The position numbers were made by a program, and so were the translations under genes. A DNA stretch of 64,000 bases from Psychroserpens sp. NJDZ02 (GTDB lineage: Bacteria > Bacteroidota > Bacteroidia > Flavobacteriales > Flavobacteriaceae), in contig NZ_CP039451.1 in the NCBI RefSeq assembly GCF_004843725.1, forward strand, positions 370,501-434,500. The letters are read 5' to 3'. Of this stretch, positions 1 to 12,900 are shown piece by piece. The notes under the pieces are model-generated. The model ran no database searches and had not been told where the DNA came from. It saw nothing but the letters and a program-made list of their open reading frames with translations. Positions within the stretch are counted from its first letter, which is position 1, and each line of letters starts with the position of its first letter.

Positions 1-280
1 CAGGGTTTTCTGTCCCTGGATTAAAAATCACGCGTTTAGGATGTAAACCGATTATATAATTGTAATATTCTTTTTGTCGTGTTGGATTTAAATATAGTGT
101 AACCGTATCTATATCTTGATATTGCTGTAATTCTTTAGCAATAGTAACACCAACGACTTCTCCTGCTTTCATCCCGAAAGCAACCGTATCATGGCCATAA
201 TTCACCAATTTACGTAGTGCAATATTACTATATCTATCTAATTTTAGTGATGCCCCAAGGACTAACGTTTTCTTGCTCAT
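1..280 (-). CDS. CoA-binding domain protein (partial, C-terminus off window)
   Basis: Reading the complementary strand from an ATG at 278-280 gives MSKKTLVLGASLKLDRYSNI, then KLVNYGHDTVAFGMKAGEVV, continuing to the window edge without a stop. The opening beta-strand with a Gly-rich turn (LVLGASL), a second strand (TVAFG) and the later IGLHPKRVIFNPGTENP segment match the Rossmann-like CoA-binding family (CoA_binding_2, YccU type; about 120 residues). 93 codons are present, so roughly a quarter is missing. It is probably cytosolic and nucleotide- or CoA-binding; the physiological role of the family is poorly defined. It is divergent to the TonB receptor, with 120 bp between the two starts. Confidence 0.75.
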   Translation of the reverse strand, partial: MSKKTLVLGASLKLDRYSNIALRKLVNYGHDTVAFGMKAGEVVGVTIAKELQQYQDIDTVTLYLNPTRQKEYYNYIIGLHPKRVIFNPGTENP

Positions 281-371
281 AAATGTTAAAATTTAAAAAT
301 AATATAAATATACAGTAACAGTTTCTAAAATAAGACGTCTTTATAATAGAAGTAAAATACATCAATCAAAT

Positions 372-2845
<2,474 letters not shown>

Positions 2846-2925
2846 TAGTATAAACAATACCATCTAGAGGTTATTTAGTAGCTAACAAACAGTTAATGGT
2901 TAGTGTTTAAGTTAGTTGCTAGATA

Positions 2926-2958
2926 AAAACCCCAAAGCCTGATCAGCTTTGGGGTTTT
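2926..2958 (+). terminator. Rho-independent terminator after the TonB receptor
   Basis: The 9-bp stem CCCCAAAGC / GCTTTGGGG (2930-2938 with 2946-2954), extended by AAAA/TTTT, is followed by a T-rich run. A degenerate copy lies in the duplicated segment at about 3545-3575. Confidence 0.85.
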
Positions 2959-3158
2959 GTTTTTTAACACCATTTTTTGTTTAAGACCTTCACAATGTTA
3001 AATACACGTTAAATACTAATAATCAATGTAATAAAAACCACTTTTGTGCGTCTTAATAGTAACAAGACCGTAAATCAGTTTTATTATTTTTATTTGAATT
3101 AGTCTTCACAACAAAAAACAAGAGAGAGATTTATATAGTTAAGTTTAAGTAGTTAGTT

Positions 3159-3197
3159 AAAAGGCCAGAAACATAAAATATGTTTCTGGCCTTTTTT
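3159..3197. terminator. Strong hairpin terminator, copy 1
   Basis: The stem AAGGCCAGAAACATA pairs with TATGTTTCTGGCCTT around a 3-base loop, with T7 after it. The A-run upstream would let it act in both directions, serving genes that converge on it. Confidence 0.85.
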
Positions 3198-3284
3198 TAG
3201 GTTTACATCTTTATGAAGACTTATCTATAGTAATAATAGTTATTTTATTTTTTAAGAGTCTTGCTTGCGCCAGAATCACCATCC

Positions 3285-3450
3285 CTTTATATAATAACAC
3301 GCCCCAGTAAATCCAATCGCAAACGCAGCTCACACAACAATATGGCCTTTATTTATTTTACCTTCTTCCCAGACTTCGCATAATGCTATTCATACAAAAG
3401 CAGCGCTTATATTATCCTATTTTATAATATTATTGAATCCATACATCCAT
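3285..3450 (-). pseudogene. Decayed 3' fragment of fabH
   Basis: This stretch aligns base by base with the 3' end of intact fabH at about 3890-4045 (shared AATAACAC, CCCAGTAAATCC and TTTATTTTACCTTCTTCCCAG-type blocks). It carries many substitutions and small indels and no open frame. It is the distal half of the tandem duplication and is not expected to make protein. Confidence 0.8.
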
Positions 3451-3787
3451 ACGAGGATTTATGTAATAGTATAAACAATATCATCTAGAGGTTATTTAGT
3501 AGCCAACAAGCAGTTAGTATTTAACTTAGTTGTTAGATAAAAAAAAACCAAAGCTTGATCAGCTTAGGAATTTTATTTTTTAACACCATTTTTTGTTTAA
3601 GACCTCAACTCTGTTAAATACGCGTTAAATACTAATAGTCAGTGTAATAAAAAACACTTTTAGGCGTCTTAATAGTAACAAGACAGTAAATCGGTTTTAT
3701 TATTTTTATTTGAATTAGTCTTCACAACAAAAAACAAGAAAGAGATTTATATAGTTAAGTTTAAGTAAGTAGTTAGTTAGTTAATTG

Positions 3788-3826
3788 AAAAAGCCAGAAA
3801 CATAAAATACGTTTCTGGCTTTTTTT
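3788..3826. terminator. Strong hairpin terminator, copy 2 (fabH side)
   Basis: AAAGCCAGAAAC (3790-3801) pairs with GTTTCTGGCTTT (3811-3822), flanked by A-rich and T-rich runs. It is the duplicate of the hairpin at 3159 and lies 60 bp beyond the fabH stop, so it likely ends fabH transcription from the other strand. Confidence 0.8.
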
Positions 3827-3888
3827 CTTGATAGTATCAAAGACACTAACAACTATTTAATAAGAGTTGCTCAATACACAGGTATAAA

Positions 3889-4899
3889 TTACCATTTAAT
3901 AATAACACTACCCCAAGTAAATCCACTACCAAACGCCGCTAACACAACATTATCGCCTTCTTTTATTTTACCTTCTTCCCAGGCTTCACATAAAGCTATT
4001 GGTATAGAGGCAGCGGTTGTATTACCATATTTCATAATATTATTAAATACTTGGTCATCACTTAAACCAAAACGCTTTTGAATAAATTGTGCAATACGTA
4101 AATTAGCTTGATGCGGAATCAACATATCAATGTTTTCCTTTTCTAAATTATTTTTTGCTAAACCTTCCATAATCACTTCACTAAAACGAACAACTGCATT
4201 TTTAAATACAAACTGCCCATTCATGTGCGGGAAATAACTTTCGTCATTAGGATCATTATCTGCAAGAATATCACTTACCCAACGTTTACCCATTCCTGGT
4301 GCTACTAACACTAACTCTTCAGCATGTTCTCCTTGACTATGTAAATGCGTTGATAAAATCCCTTTACTATTATCTTCTTCTCGTGTTAATACTGCTGCTC
4401 CTGCTCCGTCTCCAAAAATAACAGTCACTCCACGACCTCTCGTTGTTTTATCTAAACCTCCAGAATGCAGCTCACTACCAATAACCAATATGTTTTTATA
4501 CATACCTGTTTTTATAAAATTATCGGCAACAGATAACGCATATACAAAACCAGAACATTGGTTACGCACATCCAAAGCACCTACTGTTTTAATATCTAAA
4601 GCATGTTGCACTTGCACACCTGGACCAGGAAAATACATATCAGGACTTAAGGTTGCAAAAATAATAAAATCTATATCATCTTTATCTATTCCAGAACGTT
4701 CTATCGCTTGTTTAGCTGCTTTAACTCCCATTGTAGCAGTTGTATCACCAGAGTCTTTCTCTACCCAACGTCTTTCTTTTATCCCAGTACGTTCTGTAAT
4801 CCACTCATCGTTAGTATCCATCATTTTAGATAAATCCTCATTTGTGACCACGTTGTCAGGTAGATATTTACCTAAACCAATAATTTTCGAATTGTACAT
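3889..4899 (-). CDS. fabH: 3-oxoacyl-ACP synthase III (KAS III)
   Basis: Starts type II fatty-acid synthesis by condensing an acyl-CoA with malonyl-ACP in the cytosol. The 336 residues show the full thiolase-fold signature: the nucleophile Cys115 in NQCSGF, His263 in PHQAN, Asn293 in YGNTTAASIP, and the glycine-rich C-terminal GSGFTWGS. Length is typical, with an insertion around 200-225 (PGMGKRWVSDILADNDPNDE) as found in some Bacteroidota paralogues. These organisms often carry more than one KAS III, so a role in branched-chain or specialised acyl starter use is possible. The gene is alone, with no fab or plsX neighbour. Its 3' end was duplicated (fragment at 3285-3450). Confidence 0.93.
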   Translation of the reverse strand: MYNSKIIGLGKYLPDNVVTNEDLSKMMDTNDEWITERTGIKERRWVEKDSGDTTATMGVKAAKQAIERSGIDKDDIDFIIFATLSPDMYFPGPGVQVQHALDIKTVGALDVRNQCSGFVYALSVADNFIKTGMYKNILVIGSELHSGGLDKTTRGRGVTVIFGDGAGAAVLTREEDNSKGILSTHLHSQGEHAEELVLVAPGMGKRWVSDILADNDPNDESYFPHMNGQFVFKNAVVRFSEVIMEGLAKNNLEKENIDMLIPHQANLRIAQFIQKRFGLSDDQVFNNIMKYGNTTAASIPIALCEAWEEGKIKEGDNVVLAAFGSGFTWGSVIIKW

Positions 4900-5044
4900 T
4901 AAATTATATTTTTATTAGATCTATCGATTCTTTTCAATTAAAAAAAATAGTACGGCAATTTAATGCTTTCAATAATAAAGATTTCACAATTATATTTTAT
5001 TCGTTATGCGTGCATAATACTTTAAAACAATTCTCAAGTGCCAT

Positions 5045-5074
5045 CTTGTCATATTTAAGCAATTGGCATTTTTG
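5045..5074 (+). promoter_or_regulatory. Putative Bacteroidota promoter for htpG
   Basis: A CTTG at 5045-5048 is followed, after 18 bases, by CATTTTTG at 5067-5074, one mismatch from the TAnnTTTG -7 box. It lies about 70 bp before htpG. The short palindrome CGCTTAAGCG at 5112-5121 sits between it and the start. Confidence 0.4.
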
Positions 5075-5144
5075 TTGACTATTAACTATTCAGAAATTAA
5101 TAAGAGATTTTCGCTTAAGCGGAATTTAAAAAATAAATAACATC

Positions 5145-7061
5145 ATGGCAAAAGGAAGTATTAATGTTTCAGTAGAAAACATTTTCCCATTAATTAAAAA
5201 ATTCTTGTACAGTGATCACGAAATATTTTTACGTGAACTTATAAGTAATGGTACAGATGCAACATTAAAATTAAAGCATTTAACGACTATTGGCGAATCT
5301 AAAGCCGAATACGGAAACCCAGTAATCGAGGTTAAAATTGATAAAGAAGGTAAAAAACTTCATATAATCGATCAAGGTTTAGGGATGACGGCGGACGAGG
5401 TTGAAAAGTATATCAATCAAGTGGCTTTTTCTGGAGCTGAAGAGTTTTTAGACAAGTACAAAGACAGCGCTAAAGATTCTGGAATTATCGGACACTTTGG
5501 TTTAGGGTTTTACTCTGCTTTTATGGTTGCAGAAAAAGTAGAAATTATTACTAAATCTCATAAAGAAGGAACAACTGGTGCACACTGGACTTGTGATGGT
5601 TCTCCAGAATTCACTTTAGAAGACGCTGATAAAACGGACAGAGGAACGGAGATTATCTTACACATCGCAGAAGATTCTCTTGAGTTTTTAGAAGAAGCAC
5701 GTATTAGCAGCTTATTGTATAAGTATAACAAGTTTATGCCTATTCCGATCAAATTTGGAACTAAAGAAATAAACGATCCTGAGCATACTCCAGCAACGAC
5801 AAAAGATGCTGAAGGTAAAGAAACTACTGAACCTCAGAAAAAAATTACTGTAGATAATATTATTAATAATCCTACTCCAGCTTGGACTAAACAACCAGCA
5901 GATTTAACGGATGAGGATTACACTAGCTTTTACAGAGAGTTATACCCTGCACAACACGAAGATCCATTATTCCACATTCACTTAAATGTAGACTATCCAT
6001 TTAATCTTACAGGTATTTTATACTTCCCTAAGATGTCTCAGGATATGGCAATGCAAAAGGACAAAATTCAATTGTACCAAAACCAAGTATACGTTACAGA
6101 TAATGTAGAAGGGATTGTACCAGAATTTTTAACGATGTTACGTGGTGTGATTGACAGTCCAGATATCCCATTAAACGTATCTCGTAGTTATTTACAAGCA
6201 GATGGTGCTGTTAAAAAAATATCATCTTACATCTCTCGTAAAGTTGCAGACAAATTAAAATCGTTATTTAACAATAACCGTGAAGAGTTTGAAGCAAAAT
6301 GGAATGACATTAAAATTGTTATCGAATATGGTATGTTATCTGAAGACAAATTCTTCGATAAAGCAGATGCCTTTGCATTATACCCAACAGTAGATAATAA
6401 ATACTACACTTACGAAGAGTTATTAAACGCGATCAAAGCAAAACAAACCGATAAGGATGGTAAGTTAGTAATCCTATATACAAGTAACCAAGAAGCGCAA
6501 CACAGTTATGTGGAAGCTGCAAAAGATAAAGGTTATGAAGTATTATTATTAGATAGTCCTATTATTTCGCACTTGATGCAAAAATTAGAATCGACTAAAG
6601 AAAACATCACTTTTTCTCGTGTAGATGCAGATTCTATTGACAAGTTAATTGCTAAGGACGAAACTACAATTTCTAAATTAGACGAAGCGCAAACAAAAAC
6701 GTTAGACGAGTTATTGAAAGCAGTGGTGCCTTCTGATAAATTCATGGTCCAATTAGAAGCTATGGACAGTAACGCGACACCATTTATGATTACACAACCA
6801 GAATTTATGCGTCGTATGAAAGAGATGCAAGCGTCTGGTGGTGGCGGTGGTATGCAAATGTTTGGTAACATGCCAGAAATGTATAACCTTGTGGTTAATA
6901 CAAACTCTGAGCTTGTTAACGAGATTTTAAATACTGAAGCTAAAGACAAACAAGCCGATTTAATTACGCAAAGTTTAGATTTAGCCCGTTTATCTCAAGG
7001 TCTTTTAAAAGGAAAAGAATTATCAGATTTTGTTAAACGTAGTTATGCTTTACTAAAGTAA
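5145..7061 (+). CDS. htpG: Hsp90-family chaperone HtpG
   Basis: ATP-dependent cytosolic chaperone of 638 residues. The N-terminal GHKL ATPase domain is clear: NIFPLIKKFLYSDHEIFLRE near residue 9, the ELISNGTDA helix with the Mg-binding Asn, DQGLGMT, and GHFGLGFYSAFMV. The middle domain includes LNVSRSYLQ, with the ATP-contacting Arg. The C-terminal dimerisation domain ends without a eukaryotic MEEVD tail, as expected in bacteria. A Gly/Met-rich loop (ASGGGGGMQMFGNMPEM, about 565-580) is the lid-like segment before the C-terminal helices. The residue after Asn in ELISNGTDA is Gly where Ala is commoner; otherwise it is canonical. Monocistronic, with a terminator at 7155. Confidence 0.96.
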   Translation: MAKGSINVSVENIFPLIKKFLYSDHEIFLRELISNGTDATLKLKHLTTIGESKAEYGNPVIEVKIDKEGKKLHIIDQGLGMTADEVEKYINQVAFSGAEEFLDKYKDSAKDSGIIGHFGLGFYSAFMVAEKVEIITKSHKEGTTGAHWTCDGSPEFTLEDADKTDRGTEIILHIAEDSLEFLEEARISSLLYKYNKFMPIPIKFGTKEINDPEHTPATTKDAEGKETTEPQKKITVDNIINNPTPAWTKQPADLTDEDYTSFYRELYPAQHEDPLFHIHLNVDYPFNLTGILYFPKMSQDMAMQKDKIQLYQNQVYVTDNVEGIVPEFLTMLRGVIDSPDIPLNVSRSYLQADGAVKKISSYISRKVADKLKSLFNNNREEFEAKWNDIKIVIEYGMLSEDKFFDKADAFALYPTVDNKYYTYEELLNAIKAKQTDKDGKLVILYTSNQEAQHSYVEAAKDKGYEVLLLDSPIISHLMQKLESTKENITFSRVDADSIDKLIAKDETTISKLDEAQTKTLDELLKAVVPSDKFMVQLEAMDSNATPFMITQPEFMRRMKEMQASGGGGGMQMFGNMPEMYNLVVNTNSELVNEILNTEAKDKQADLITQSLDLARLSQGLLKGKELSDFVKRSYALLK

Positions 7062-7154
7062 TCTATATTTAAAGTCGTTTTAATATTATAAGCAACGCGA
7101 AGCATATTAAAACAAACCGCTTTAAATAGTACTATACCGCTTTCGCGGAAATTA

Positions 7155-7183
7155 AAAAACCACCTTTCGAGGTGGTTTTTTTG
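7155..7183 (+). terminator. Terminator after htpG (TTCG tetraloop)
   Basis: AAAAACCACCT-TTCG-AGGTGGTTTTT is a perfect stem capped by a stable tetraloop and followed by more T. Just upstream, CCGCTTTCGCGG at 7137-7148 is a second small palindrome of a family also seen at 5112 and 14998. Confidence 0.9.
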
Positions 7184-7244
7184 TTTAATACAAGTCAATA
7201 GATTAAAAAAAAAACATAGCGTACTAATTATTAAAAGCTTTTAT

Positions 7245-7252
7245 TATTTTTG
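7245..7252 (+). promoter_or_regulatory. Putative -7 box upstream of the hybrid kinase
   Basis: TATTTTTG matches TAnnTTTG exactly, 33 bp before the ATG. No good -33 element is seen at the usual spacing, so confidence is modest. Confidence 0.35.
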
Positions 7253-7284
7253 TTAAATTCACATAATAAACCTACTTTTAGTAA

Positions 7285-9507
7285 ATGCCTGATACGCCTC
7301 CTCAAAACATAGAAAAAGCTAATGTGTTACTTACAAAAGCTTATGCGCAGCGTTCATTAGATTTACAAGAGAGTATCTTACTTGCCAAAGCCGCCTTACA
7401 AATTAGTAGAGACCTTGACAACAAATACGTAATAGCGCGTAGCTTAAATCAACTAGGTTTGTATTCCATGATAAATAGTGACTATAACGACGCTATTAAA
7501 TACACCAAAGAAGCACTATTTATTTATAAAACCATAGGCGACCAAAATGGTGTGGCAGACTCCAAATACACCATGGGTAGCATACATTACAAAACTGATA
7601 ATTACCACCAAGGCTTAATTTGCCTGATTGAAGCGATGCGTATTTACAAAAAGCGTAACGATTATCGGAATCAGTCCAAAGTTGGTAAAGCAATTGGTAC
7701 TGCTTACGAGTATATTGGTGATCAATCCAATGCGTTTACATCTTACAAAGACGCTATAAAAAATGCTAAAAAAGTAGGTTGTATAAATCTAGAATCCAAT
7801 GTCTACAATAACCTATCTGGGTTATTACTAAAAAAGAATAAAACTAGATATGCCTTACGCATGATAGAGCACTCTATTGCTTTAAAAAAGCAATCCGGAG
7901 ATACTAGAGGATATGGTTTTGCACTGTACGGACGTGGTAAAATACATTTTGCTTTAGGTGATTATAAAAACGCCGAAATAGATTTTTTAAAAGCCATTGC
8001 GACTTATAACAAAGTAATCGAAATAGTGGGAGCCTGTATGGCCTATAATAAATTAGGCAAACTACACTATAAAGTAGGCGACCTCAAAAAAGCAGAACTA
8101 ACAATAATTAAAGGCTTAAACCTCTCTATTACTTACAATATTTCGATAACAAAAATAAAAGGATACCATCAATTATATCTTATTTACAAAAAAGGAAATA
8201 AAATCACTAAAGCCTTTAAATATCTAGAGTTATACCTAGGAGAAAAGGAAGTCATGATGAATACCCAAACACAACAAGTTATGGAAAACTATAACTTGAT
8301 TAATAAAACTAACGAATTAGAAAACGAGGCCTTGCTTCAAAAGGAGAAACAAAAAAGCATTGATAAAAAAAATAATGACGACTTAAAAGCGGTTAAATTA
8401 CAGCAAGAGTTTCTATCGGTTATGAGCCATGAGATACGGACTCCATTAAATGCCATGACCACTATTGTCTCCATTTTGGAAGACCAAGTCTTCGGAGAAA
8501 ACAAAAGACTATTAAACAGTCTTGAATTTGCCTCTAACAACCTAATAAGTATTGTCAATGACGTTTTAGACTTCTCTAAACTAGACTCAAAAAAAACAGC
8601 ATTGGAGCTTGATAATACACATTTTGACACTTTTTGCAATAACATAACAAATCTACATAGCACTTTAGCACACTCTAAAGGGTTAAAATTGACCTTAAAT
8701 AATAATATTCCAACAACTCAAAATTACCTTATAGATCAGACTAAGTTAACCCAGATCATTAGTAATCTTATTGGAAACGCCATTAAATTTACTCAAAAAG
8801 GACACATCTCCTTTAATATAACATTAGAACAAGAAACTCCAAAGCACGATACCATTTTAATTAGTATTGCAGACACTGGAGATGGTATCTCTAAAAAAGA
8901 TTTAGCCGAAATATTTAATAGTTTCGCTCAAATAAAACCAGTCATGACCAGAAAACAAGGTGGTACTGGTTTAGGATTAGCAATTGTTAAAAAATTAGTC
9001 CAATTACATAATAGCGAAATTCAAGTAAAAAGCAAAGTACACGAAGGTTCTGAGTTTTATTTCCAGATACAACTAGAAAAAGCAGCTCCGATTATTAGTA
9101 AAATCAAACCTGAATTACACTTGTTAAAAGATAAGGTTATACTATTAGTCGAAGACACCTTGATGAATGCTATTCTTATTACAAAAGTATTATCTAAATG
9201 GGGTGTCAAAACAGAACATGCCATTAATGGTAAAGTTGCGGTAGAGTACTCAAAAAAAACAAAGTATGATTTTATTTTAATGGACTTACATATGCCAGAA
9301 ATGAATGGTATTGACGCTACCCAATTAATTGCAAAAAAAGACAATTTAAATAGCACCACGCCAATATTTGCGATCACAGCAGATGTTATGACCACTAAAA
9401 ACAACAAAACGCATTCTGATTTATTTGCTGACGTCCTTTGGAAACCTATCGAATTTGAGAAGTTATACCTAGCTTTATCCAATGTCCACCAGACACGGTT
9501 GCAGTAA
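7285..9507 (+). CDS. Soluble hybrid histidine kinase: TPR sensor, HisKA, HATPase, receiver
   Basis: 740 residues with no signal peptide or membrane segment, so a cytosolic sensor. About 50-300 is a row of TPR-like repeats (for example NQLGLYSMINSDYNDAIKYT and KYTMGSIHYKTDNYHQGL). A coiled-coil linker (about 330-375) leads to the H-box MSHEIRTPLN with phospho-accepting His382. The ATPase follows with an N-box (NLIGNAIKFT, about 494), G1 (DTGDGI, about 531) and G2 (GGTGLGLAIV, about 560). A C-terminal receiver carries the acceptor Asp667 in LMDLHMPEM and a conserved Lys in LWKPI. The chain therefore autophosphorylates and passes phosphate to its own receiver; the output partner (an HPt or response regulator) is not nearby. 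TPR-type kinases are common in Bacteroidota, but the signal cannot be read from sequence. Confidence 0.9.
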   Translation: MPDTPPQNIEKANVLLTKAYAQRSLDLQESILLAKAALQISRDLDNKYVIARSLNQLGLYSMINSDYNDAIKYTKEALFIYKTIGDQNGVADSKYTMGSIHYKTDNYHQGLICLIEAMRIYKKRNDYRNQSKVGKAIGTAYEYIGDQSNAFTSYKDAIKNAKKVGCINLESNVYNNLSGLLLKKNKTRYALRMIEHSIALKKQSGDTRGYGFALYGRGKIHFALGDYKNAEIDFLKAIATYNKVIEIVGACMAYNKLGKLHYKVGDLKKAELTIIKGLNLSITYNISITKIKGYHQLYLIYKKGNKITKAFKYLELYLGEKEVMMNTQTQQVMENYNLINKTNELENEALLQKEKQKSIDKKNNDDLKAVKLQQEFLSVMSHEIRTPLNAMTTIVSILEDQVFGENKRLLNSLEFASNNLISIVNDVLDFSKLDSKKTALELDNTHFDTFCNNITNLHSTLAHSKGLKLTLNNNIPTTQNYLIDQTKLTQIISNLIGNAIKFTQKGHISFNITLEQETPKHDTILISIADTGDGISKKDLAEIFNSFAQIKPVMTRKQGGTGLGLAIVKKLVQLHNSEIQVKSKVHEGSEFYFQIQLEKAAPIISKIKPELHLLKDKVILLVEDTLMNAILITKVLSKWGVKTEHAINGKVAVEYSKKTKYDFILMDLHMPEMNGIDATQLIAKKDNLNSTTPIFAITADVMTTKNNKTHSDLFADVLWKPIEFEKLYLALSNVHQTRLQ

Positions 9508-9943
9508 GTCTACTCTTAGTACTTTGGCTATAATAGCTTTCAACTAGCAACTTTAGTAAGACCGACGAATAAGCATATAACAATCTTATTTTATTAGAAG
9601 GACAACACCAATCAGAAGATAAACTCACATTCTGAATAAAAAAATGTATCTGAGCCGCAATAGTTGCCGTTTATAACCTTTGATCAAAAAAATACTATGC
9701 ATGCATTGTATTTTACACAAATAAAAATTACCTTATACCCTGTAGCCTAAAAAATAGGACTTTACTTAATTTTTAAGAGCATCATATAGGCATTAAAAAG
9801 AGAGACATTACCTTTTTAACTTTACTACATTTTTCAATTTAGACTCAGTAACACTATCCTTTTAAATAGTTTTCACAAAAGTCTGACAAAATCGTAAAAT
9901 AGCTTTGACATAAAACAACACACACTAAAACACACACTAAAAA
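9508..9943. other. Gene-less intergenic stretch (436 bp) before pyc
   Basis: No supported open frame on either strand. The only recognised element is the -7 box at 9900. No RNA gene or repeat is recognised. Confidence 0.7.
9900..9907 (+). promoter_or_regulatory. Bacteroidota -7 box for pyc
   Basis: TAGCTTTG fits TAnnTTTG exactly, 36 bp before the pyc ATG. TTTTCAC at 9869-9875, 24 bp upstream, is a weak -33 candidate. Confidence 0.5.
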
Positions 9944-12900
9944 ATGAAAATCAAAAAAATCCTTGTTGCTAATAGAGGTGAAATAGCTATTAGAGTACTA
10001 CGTGCTTGTACGGAATTAAACATTGCTACAGTCGCCATTTACACTTACGAAGACCGTTACTCCCAACACCGAAATAAAGCTGATGAGTCCTATCAAATTG
10101 GAGACGACAATCAACCCTTAAAACCATATTTAGATATGGATGGCATTATAGATTTAGCAAAATCTAAAAATGTAGATGCCATACATCCTGGTTACGGTTT
10201 TTTATCTGAAAACTCCGAGTTTGCAAGACGTTGTGCTCAAAACAATATCGTTTTTATTGGACCAGATCCAGAAGTTATGGATGCTTTGGGTGATAAGATT
10301 ACGGCAAAAAAAATAGCAGCACAATGTCAAGTCCCTATTATAGAAAGTAATACAAAAGAACTCACCTCTTTAAAAATCGCCATTTCGCAAGCCGAGAGTA
10401 TTGGGTATCCTTTAATGCTCAAAGCGGCTTCTGGCGGTGGTGGACGCGGCATGCGTATTATTAGATCTGCTGAGGATTTAGAAACTAACTTTGACTCGGC
10501 TCGTAACGAATCTTTAAACGCCTTTGGTGATGACACCATGTTTTTAGAAAAATATGTCGAAAACCCAAAACATATTGAAGTACAGATTGTAGCCGATAGA
10601 CATGGTAATATTCGTCATTTATTTGAAAGAGATTGCTCTGTACAACGTCGTCATCAAAAAGTAGTAGAAATTGCCCCTTCTTTTAATGTCTCCACTACCG
10701 TAAAAGAAAACCTATACAAATACGCAGTTGCTATAGCGACCAAGGTAAGCTATAATAATATTGGTACAGTCGAGTTTTTGGTAGATCCAGAAGACAATAT
10801 TTACTTTATTGAAGTCAACCCAAGAATACAAGTAGAACATACGGTTACCGAAATGGTAACAGGGATAGACCTTGTAAAAACCCAAATATTTATTGCTGGA
10901 GGTTATAAATTATCTGACGAGCAAATTAAAATTTACGGACAAGACACATTAGCAACCTACGGATTTGCATTACAATGTCGATTAACCACAGAAGACCCAG
11001 AAAATAACTTTACTCCAGACTATGGTAATGTAACAACCTATAGAAGTGCGTCAGGAATGGGTATTCGTTTAGATGCTGGAAGTATCTACCAAGGGTATCA
11101 AGTCAGTCCATTTTTTGACTCTATGTTAGTCAAAGTCTCCTCTCATGGAAGAACTTTAGATGGTGCCACCCGCAAAATGGTCCGTGCTTTAAAAGAATTT
11201 AGAATTAGAGGCGTTAAAACCAACATTCATTTTTTACAAAATGTTATTCAGCATCCCACCTTTAAAGACGGAAAAGTAACGGTAAACTTTATTCAAAACA
11301 CCCCTGCCCTTTTCGACATAAAACTACCACAAGACAGAACCTCTAAAGTCGTTCAGTTTTTAGCAGAAGTTATAGTTAACGGTAATCCTGATGTCAAAAA
11401 CATCGAAGAAAACAAAGTCTTTAGAAACCCTAAAGTCCCTAAATTTAATTTATCAGATCCCTATCCAAAAGGAACTAAAGATATGTTGACCGAGCTAGGT
11501 CCAGAACAATTCTGCGCTTGGCTAAAAGACGAGAAAAAAATTCATTTTACAGACACCACCATGCGTGATGCGCATCAATCGTTATTAGCGACTAGAATGC
11601 GAACCTTTGATATGCTTAAAGTTGCAGAAAGTTTTGCAAAAAACCATCCAAACACGTTTAGTATGGAAGTTTGGGGCGGTGCCACCTTTGATGTTTGCTT
11701 ACGTTTCTTGCACGAAAGTCCTTGGACCCGTTTAAGAGAATTACGTAAAGCCGTACCAAACATATTATTCCAAATGCTTTTACGTGGCTCTAACGGCGTG
11801 GGATACAAAGCATATCCAGATAATTTGATCGAGAAATTTGTTGAAAAATCTTGGGAGAATGGTGTTGATATTTTCAGAATATTCGATTCTTTAAACTGGG
11901 TTAAAGCAATGGAACCAAGTATTAGTTATGTCCGTAATAAAACAGGCGGAATTGCAGAAGCGGCGTTAAGTTATACAGGGGATATTTTAGATGTCAATGA
12001 AACTAAATACAATCTAAAATACTACACGCAACTAGCCAAAGATTTAGAAAATGCTGGGGCGCATATGATTGCCATAAAAGATATGGCCGGTTTATTAAAA
12101 CCATATGCAGCCACAGAGCTGGTCGCTGCTTTAAAAGACACCGTAAACGTCCCAATACATTTACATACACACGATACCTCATCATTGCAAACCGCCACCT
12201 ATTTAAAAGCTATCGAAGCAGGCGTTGATGTGGTTGATGTCGCCTTAAGCGGTTTATCTGGATTAACCTCGCAACCAAACTTTAATGCCACGGTAGAGAT
12301 GATGAAAGGCCAACCAAGAGCACATGCGTTTGATATGCCTAAATTAAATCAGTTTTCTAACTTTTGGGAAGACACGCGTGAGTTATATTACCCGTTTGAA
12401 TCAGGATTAAAAGCAGGAACTGCTGAGGTTTTTGAACACGAAATCCCTGGTGGACAATACAGTAACTTACGTCCGCAAGCTACTGCTCTAGGATTAGCAG
12501 ATCGTTTTGATGAGGTTAAAAAAATGTATGCCGAAGTTAATAAGCTATTTGGCAATTTAATTAAAGTCACACCAAGCTCTAAAGTGGTCGGAGATATGGC
12601 TATTTTTATGGTAACCAACAATCTAACCACAGCGGATGTTATGGAACGTGGCGAAGAGATTTCGTTCCCAGATTCTGTAATAAGTTTCTTTGTTGGAGAT
12701 TTAGGGCAGCCCACAGGTGGATTTCCTAAAAAACTTCAAAAAATAATTCTAAAAAATCGTAAACCGTATACCAACAGGCCAAATGCACATTTAAAGCCCA
12801 TCGATTTTGATTTAGAATACAAAGCTTTCAAAAAGAAATTTCAAAAAGGCTTCACACGTCCTATCGAAATGGAAGACTTTTTATCCTATACCTTATATCC

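Noticed and set aside
3030..3060. CACTTTTG as a Bacteroidota promoter for a small RNA in the duplicated segment
   Set aside because: First base mismatches TAnnTTTG and the second copy has lost the final G, so it is not conserved.
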